Assembly (NCBI GenBank): GCA_023213395.1
Contig: CM041465.1
Location: 82,405,741 to 82,469,740, forward strand
Source of the DNA: Cycas panzhihuaensis
Lineage: Eukaryota > Cycadophyta
DNA length: 64,000 nt
Direction of reading: 5' to 3'
Numbering within the stretch: position 1 is the stretch's first letter; each line of letters starts with the position of its first letter. Below, in pieces: positions 59,104 through 64,000 of the stretch. Both the position numbers and the translations under genes were made by a program. The notes beneath the pieces were generated by a model. It saw only the letters and a list, made by a program, of their open reading frames with translations. It had not been told where the DNA came from and did not search any database.

Positions 59104-59880
59104 ATGAAAATATCGTGGAATGTTAGGGGACTGAATGCCCCCTCGAAATAGAGAATTATCAGGGATATGAGGGATAGACATCACCCTGATTTATGTTTTT
59201 ACAGGAAACAAAGCTAAGTAAGGAGAATGGTCTAAGGATTAGAAATAAAATCTGGAGGAAAGCAGAGGGCATAGAGATTGACTATGCTCAAGGAGTTGGG
59301 GGTTTAATGGTGTTATGGGATCTGAGGACTTGGTCTAGAGAAATTTATCTGGCTAAGGAATCCTTTGTTTCTTTATGGTTAACAAATAAAAGCAAAAATC
59401 TAAGATGGCTAGCCACTAATGTCTATGCCTCAAACCTTCAGGAGGCTAGGAAAAGGCTATGGGACAGAATACTAGAAGCCCATAAGGATTGCGGAGCCCC
59501 GTGGCTGTTGGCGGGGGACTTTAATATGGCACTATGCCCAGGGGATAAAAGAGGGGGTATAGTAGGTTGGACTAGTAGTATGAGTGAGTTTGGTGGCTTC
59601 CTGCAATAAGGGGGTTTGGAGGACGTCAAGCTTAGGGGTGCTTCACATACCTGGTCCAATAAGCATATGGGGGATTGTCTAATACAAATCAGACTGGATA
59701 GGGTGTTAGTCAATTACAACTGGGTGAGGTATTTTAAGGACTTTGACCTAGAGGTTTTGCTGAGGATTAGTTCAGATCATTGCCCTCTCCTGTTTCAATT
59801 CTCAGATCTGGGAAAATACATTGGATCTCCTTTCAGGTTCAAATTGATGTGGCTTCGTCACCCTGATTTCTGAAATAAGA
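59104..59880 (+). pseudogene. LINE(+) AP-like endonuclease (broken)
   Basis: ORF2 ATG at 59104: MKISWNVRGLNAPSK-stop. After a frameshift, FLQETKLSKENGL carries the QET motif with the catalytic Glu. Then GLMVLWDLRTW, LLAGDFNMALCPGDKRGG (about 59505), GASHTWSNKHMGDCLIQIRLDR and ISSDHCPLLFQF (about 59770, SDH intact). Stops at 59607 and 59871. Confidence 0.9.
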
Positions 59881-61970
59881 TTGAAGAATGGTGGGGTGTT
59901 CAAATGCGTGGCCATGCAATGTATAGATTTTCGAAGAAATTAGACTAGGTAAAAAGGTAAGTAAAAGTATGGAATAAGGAAGTCTTTCAAAACATCCATA
60001 AACTAAAGGACAAAACCATCTGTGATTTGAAAGAAACAGAGGATAGGATACAACGGGAGGGCAGATCCCTAGATCTAGACAAGATAGAGAAGGAATTTGT
60101 TGAAAACTTGGAGGAGATTCTCACCAGAGAGGAAATCCATTGGAGACAAAAATCCAGGGCATTATGGTTGGCTGAAGGTGATAGAAACACTAATTTTTTT
60201 CATATGACCATAGTTAAGCATAGAGCGAGCAACATAATAACTAACCTTCAAAGGGAAGATGGCTCAGTAGTGAGCTCTATGGAAGACATGAAGGAAATGG
60301 CTAGTGATTACTTCAAGGATTTATATACTGAGCCGCAGGATGGTGATAAGGATAGAAGGAAGGATTTCCTAAGGAACATTCCCAGTTTGGTGAACGAATC
60401 CCAAAATGCACGGTTGACGGCCCCTTTTAATCAAGAAGAGGTTAGACTGGCTCTCTTTGGTATGAAGAGAGACAAAGCTCTGGACCCCGACAGATTTCCA
60501 TCGGGGTTATTTCAAGAGTTTTGGGATATTATAAAGGATGACCTTATGGAGGCTCTGCAAGAATTCTATGTAAAGAATAAGATTCTACAGGAATGGCAGG
60601 CTACATTCCTTGTTCTTATCCCTAAAAAAGAAGGGACGAAGAGAATGGAGGAGTATCATTCCATTAGTCTCTGTAATGTTAAATATAAGATTATAACTAA
60701 GGTCCTGGCTAATAGACTAAAGAAAATCATGTCGAGCATTATCTCTTAGAATCAGGACGGTTTCCTTCAGGGAAGACAGATCTATGATGGCTTCATAGTA
60801 GTTCATGAAATGATTCATTCAGTTAGGGAAAGGAAGGATCCTGCGATGCTCATTAAGATTGACCTCACAAAGGCCTTTGATAGGGTCTCCTAGGAGTGCC
60901 TTCTAGATTGTCTAGAGGCATTTGGTTTTGGGGAATTATGGCAAACTTGGATCAAGCTTTGCATAGGTAACCCACAATTCTCAATCATCATCAATGGCTC
61001 CTCTTCTAGATTTTTCCTAGGCTTTAAGGGATTGAGACAAGGTGATCCTCTCTTTCCCTTTCTCTATATAACTATGGATGAAATGTTGGGTAGAGCCATA
61101 GAGGCAGCTAGAAGACAAGGGATTATTAAAGGCATAAAACTGACATCAAGGGTGGACAATGTGGTCCACCACTAATTCGTTGATGATAACATCTTCTTAG
61201 GGAAGGCAAACATTAAAGAGGCATCTAAATTTAAGGAGATATTGGGATATTTTAAGAAGGCTACGAATCAAAAGATCAGTTTGAACAAAAGTAATGTCTA
61301 CTTCATAAATACCCCAGGGGGCACCTAAAGTGGGATCAATAAGATTTTAGGGATGGGTATTAAGAAGCTGCCCACAACTTACCTCAATATGCCTCTCTTC
61401 GAAAGTAATATGACTAAGGAAATGTAGAACCCCCTCATCAACAAGATGCAAAGGAAGCTGGCTAGCTGGAAAGGTGTCCTTTTAGGTCTAGCAGGGAAGC
61501 TTCAACTAGTGGCTTCTATGCTTCAAAGCATCCCAGTATACTGGATGTCCATTTTCAGAATGCCGTCTAGAATCTCAGATACTATAGAAACCATCCAGAA
61601 GAGATTTCTTTGGTCCAAGGTAGAGAACAAAGACAGGATAAACCTGGTGAGATGGAATCAAGTCTGTACTCCAAAATGTGCTGGAGGTCTCAATCTCAGA
61701 AGGATTCCATCTTTCAATGCTACTCTTGGGGCCAAGATGGGCTGGCGTCTAATCAAAGGTGGAGAGAGACTGTGGGAGAAGATTCTAACACGGAAATATC
61801 TTCAAGGTGGTTCTCTCATCGAAAACACTACTTTGCCAGTAGGCTCAACCGTTTGGAGGAGTATCCTTAAAGCATGGAAAATTATTAGAGAAGGCCTCAA
61901 ATGGAGATTGGGAGATGGAAGCTCCATTAAGTTCTGGGAGGATGCGTGATGCTGTGATAAGGCCTTAAAG
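59881..61970 (+). pseudogene. LINE(+) reverse transcriptase (broken)
   Basis: Large open block 60027-60749 (EILTREEIHWRQKSRALWLA; QEEVRLALFGMKRDKALDP; FPSGLFQEFWD; VLIPKKEGTKRMEEYHSISL). After a stop: NQDGFLQGRQIYDGF, KIDLTKAFDRVS-stop (Trp lost), GLRQGDPLFPFLYI, and the catalytic stop-FVDDNIFLGK at 61173-61205. The open block 61446-61949 is the thumb/connection part (SMLQSIPVYWMSIFRMP). Otherwise readable for nearly the full domain. Confidence 0.92.
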
Positions 61971-62180
61971 AAATACCCTAATCTAGCACCTATCCAGGAC
62001 CCCTGTGTTAGGTTATATGGATCACACGTGAAGGACTACTAGACCGAGATAGGAAGAGATAGAAGTTGGAGAAACTTTGAGGAATTCCAAGGGGAGAAGC
62101 CACTTCAGGAGGGTCTTTACAAAATCAAAAGAACCCTAGGAAAAAGCTATATCCCTAGGACATCATCCTCGGACTCGGTT

Positions 62181-62810
62181 GTGTGGCCCTTAAGCCAGTC
62201 TGGGGAGTATACCGCCAAACAAGGGTATCACTACTTATGCCTAGTGAGAGGAGACCAAAGGAATGTAATGTTAGAAGGTGTTTGGAAGCTCTCACTTATC
62301 CCCAAGATCACAGTTTTTTTGTGGATCTACTTAAAGAACAAAATTCTCACCGTGGATAACCTCAAAAAGAGAGGGTTCCACCTACCCAATAGGTGTATTT
62401 TATGCTGTAAAGAAGAAGAATCCATGGACCATATCTTACTTGGGTGTCCATACTCAAGGGAGGTATGGGGGCTATTATTGGGTAAACTGGAGGTGTGTTG
62501 GACCTTTTCTGAAAAGGTTACTGATCTATGGCTTGCCTGGAAAAGCCCGTTCAGAAGTAAAGTCTTAAGTTGTATTTGGAAGAGTGCATTACCGATACTA
62601 TCGTGGAATATTTGGAAGGAAAGAAATAGAAGAATCTTCCAGGGGAAACAGATGGACCTGTATGCTACCCTCAAAAAAATCTATATGGACATCAGGGAGA
62701 ATATTAAAAACATTAAGGAGAAACACACTACCTTGACAGAGAATAGGATTCTGCTTAAGTGGAGTATAGAGCCAGATTATGAGGCTATAAAGGTTAGATG
62801 TAGCAGTTAG
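62181..62810 (+). pseudogene. LINE(+) zf-RVT domain (open, 209 codons)
   Basis: LSQSGEYTAKQGYHYLCL, GVWKLSLIPKITVFLWIYLK, NLKKRGFHLPNRCILCCKEE, then ESMDHILLGCPYSREVW: the Cys-Cys-His-Cys zinc-binding RT-associated domain (zf-RVT) of plant L1 elements, ligands intact. It is a part of ORF2, not an independent gene. Confidence 0.88.
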
Positions 62811-62829
62811 CTGCCACCAGAGGAGCCAT

Positions 62830-63285
62830 GACTAAAAATCAACTTCGACGGAGCTTCAAATGGGAACCCCAGTGAAGCTGGGGGAGAGGGCATTTATAGA
62901 GATAACAAGGGTCATCCCATTTGGGCCTTCGCGGATTATTATGAGCACCAAACGAACCACTTTGCGGAAACATATGCTATGTTTAAAGCTATTGATTTAG
63001 CCCTTGAAGGAGGCACTAGGCGAATGGTAATTGAGGGAGATTTAGAGGCGGTCATTAATTCGCTGAAAGGCTCAGCCCTCCCAGACTGGAGATTTCAGTC
63101 CATGATCAATGAGGCGAAGGAGAGTCTTAAGGGTCTAGAAGAAGTTTGTATAAGGCACACGCTGAGAGAATGAAACAAAGTGGCTAATTTTTTGGCAAAC
63201 TGGGGGGTTAGGAAAAAGGAAGACACCATGTGGAGGTTTGACTTTCTTGAGGATCTTATGGTTCTAGTGGAGAAGGATAGGGTCT
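62830..63285 (+). pseudogene. LINE(+) RNase H domain (broken)
   Basis: LKINFDGASNGNPSEAGGEG (first Asp), HFAETYAMFKAIDLAL (catalytic Glu intact), VIEGDLEAVINSL (third Asp), HTLRE-stop-NKVANFLANW, where the expected final Asp reads Asn. Followed by a short tail and stop near 63286. The 3' UTR 63290-63443 includes GGTTGTGGGATCCTG. Confidence 0.88.
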
Positions 63286-63460
63286 GAGATAGCTAGCCAT
63301 GGGGCTTATCCTGGCGATGTAGTTCTTACGCCTAGACCGTGGGGATGTCACGGTCATCTTTGACTGGGAAGCCTAAAGAATATTGATGTACTAGGTTGTG
63401 GGATCCTGTTTCAAACCCACTTATAATTCAATTTTACCTTATCAAAAAAAAAAAAAAAAA

Positions 63461-64000
63461 ATTTGGAGAGACTAGGTATATAAATGACGTACTTTATATC
63501 CCTACACTTAAGAAGAATTTGTGATCAGTTAAACAAATGATGGAGCAGAAGCATAAAGTCATATTTGATAAAGGTAAGTGTATCATTGAGGATGAGTTAA
63601 AGAATAAGATAATAGTTTCTAAGGGTCAAACAACTAATGATAGATTGTTTAAGTTAGTCATACCCCCAAATGATTATTATACCTTGAAGGTATTAATTAA
63701 CATAGATAATAAGACTTGGTATAAAAGATTTGGCCATGTGAACTACAATAGTTTAACATTAATAAAAAAGATGAAAATGGTAGTTGGTATGCCTAACATT
63801 AAACATGGCAAAGTAATATGTAAAGGATATGTATTAGATAAACAATAAAGAGAAGGAATCCTTAATGACAGTTATAGGGCAAATGGGCCTCTTCAACTAG
63901 TATACAGAGATCTATATAGACCCATAGATGTATCTTCACTTAGAGGAGTCAAGTACTTCATAGTTTTTATTAGTGACTTTACAAGAATCACTTGGGTATA
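63461..64000 (+). pseudogene. pol: copia G GAG-pre-integrase and integrase start (partial)
   Basis: FGETRYINDVLYIPTLKKNL-stop precedes the open block 63537-63848, which has KTWYKRFGHVNYNSLTLIKK (His of the HHCC unit), MVVGMPNIKHGK and CKGYVLDKQ, where the last Cys is Tyr. Then the integrase core opens PLQLVYRDLYRPIDVSSLRGVKYFIVFISDFTR up to the window edge. The D of FIDD is changed (FISD). Confidence 0.88.

Larger units (their letters stand above)
56910..63460 (+). mobile_element. L1-type LINE(+), nearly full length
   Basis: About 6.55 kb: ORF1 (DUF4283, decayed CCHC), endonuclease, RT, zf-RVT, RNase H, 3' UTR and a 17-base poly(A) at about 63444-63460. Inserted in copia G protease. Same superfamily as LINE(-) but a distinct copy with a different 3' end. 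Confidence 0.93.
55420..64000 (+). mobile_element. Ty1/copia element G(+), split by LINE(+), runs off window
   Basis: Gag from 55646, knuckle near 56600, protease near 56757, then the LINE insertion at about 56910-63460, then GAG-pre-integrase and the integrase start. A 9-bp TTT(A/G)GAGAG on both sides of the LINE (about 56899 and 63462) is its target-site duplication. No 5' LTR is evident between 55415 and 55646. Confidence 0.87.

Overview
The window is nuclear DNA from a land plant with a large, repeat-packed, slowly eroding genome. It resembles conifer or other gymnosperm intergenic DNA, but nothing in it fixes the species. I find no intact host gene, no rRNA or tRNA gene and no CRISPR array. 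Almost everything is nested, decayed Ty1/copia LTR retrotransposons and L1-type LINEs. Most have primer-binding sites of the TGGTATCAGAGC (initiator Met tRNA) type, and their reading frames are broken by stops, often at old Gln, Trp or Arg codons.

Layout. 1-7049: copia element A(+), 5' LTR off the left edge, 3' LTR at 6600-7049; it cut into a family-B LTR whose remnant, with gag and protease start, lies on the minus strand at 7050-8162. 8185-12030: gag-only element H(+). 12954-13318: LTR of element E(+), the apparent host of the next layer. 13615-43984: copia element C(-), whose own ~6.5 kb are spread over 30 kb by three insertions: gag-only element D(+) at 15017-18807 in its RT; a LINE(-) at 21121-34523 in its gag, itself split by copia element A(-) at 24155-31642; and gag-only element B(-) at 36319-42974 in its leader. 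44960-55415: family-F copia LTRs in both orientations, with a small LTR (I) inserted in an F gag. 55420-64000: copia element G(+), split at its protease by a nearly full-length LINE(+) at 56910-63460. Target-site duplications and restored reading frames at the junctions support the nesting, and hand-counted LTR divergence (about 16% for C, about 6% for A(-) and D) agrees with the order.

The most interesting feature is in copia family A. Both copies carry a different host-gene fragment in the same slot, between primer-binding site and gag, and both are antisense to the element. A(-) holds a mRNA-like stretch of a UTP5/WDR43-type ribosome-biogenesis gene (recognisable 30231-31178) that ends at its stop codon a few bases from the primer-binding site. 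A(+) holds the N-terminal part of a membrane-anchored, nucellin-like aspartyl protease (1 to about 493, with probable 5' UTR to about 988). The inner edge of both cargoes is the same 12-bp motif, followed by a leader of C-runs and then repeats resembling the element's polypurine tract. Element B has an unidentified antisense coding-like segment at a comparable place, and H a shorter one. The family therefore looks like a repeated gene-capturing retrotransposon.
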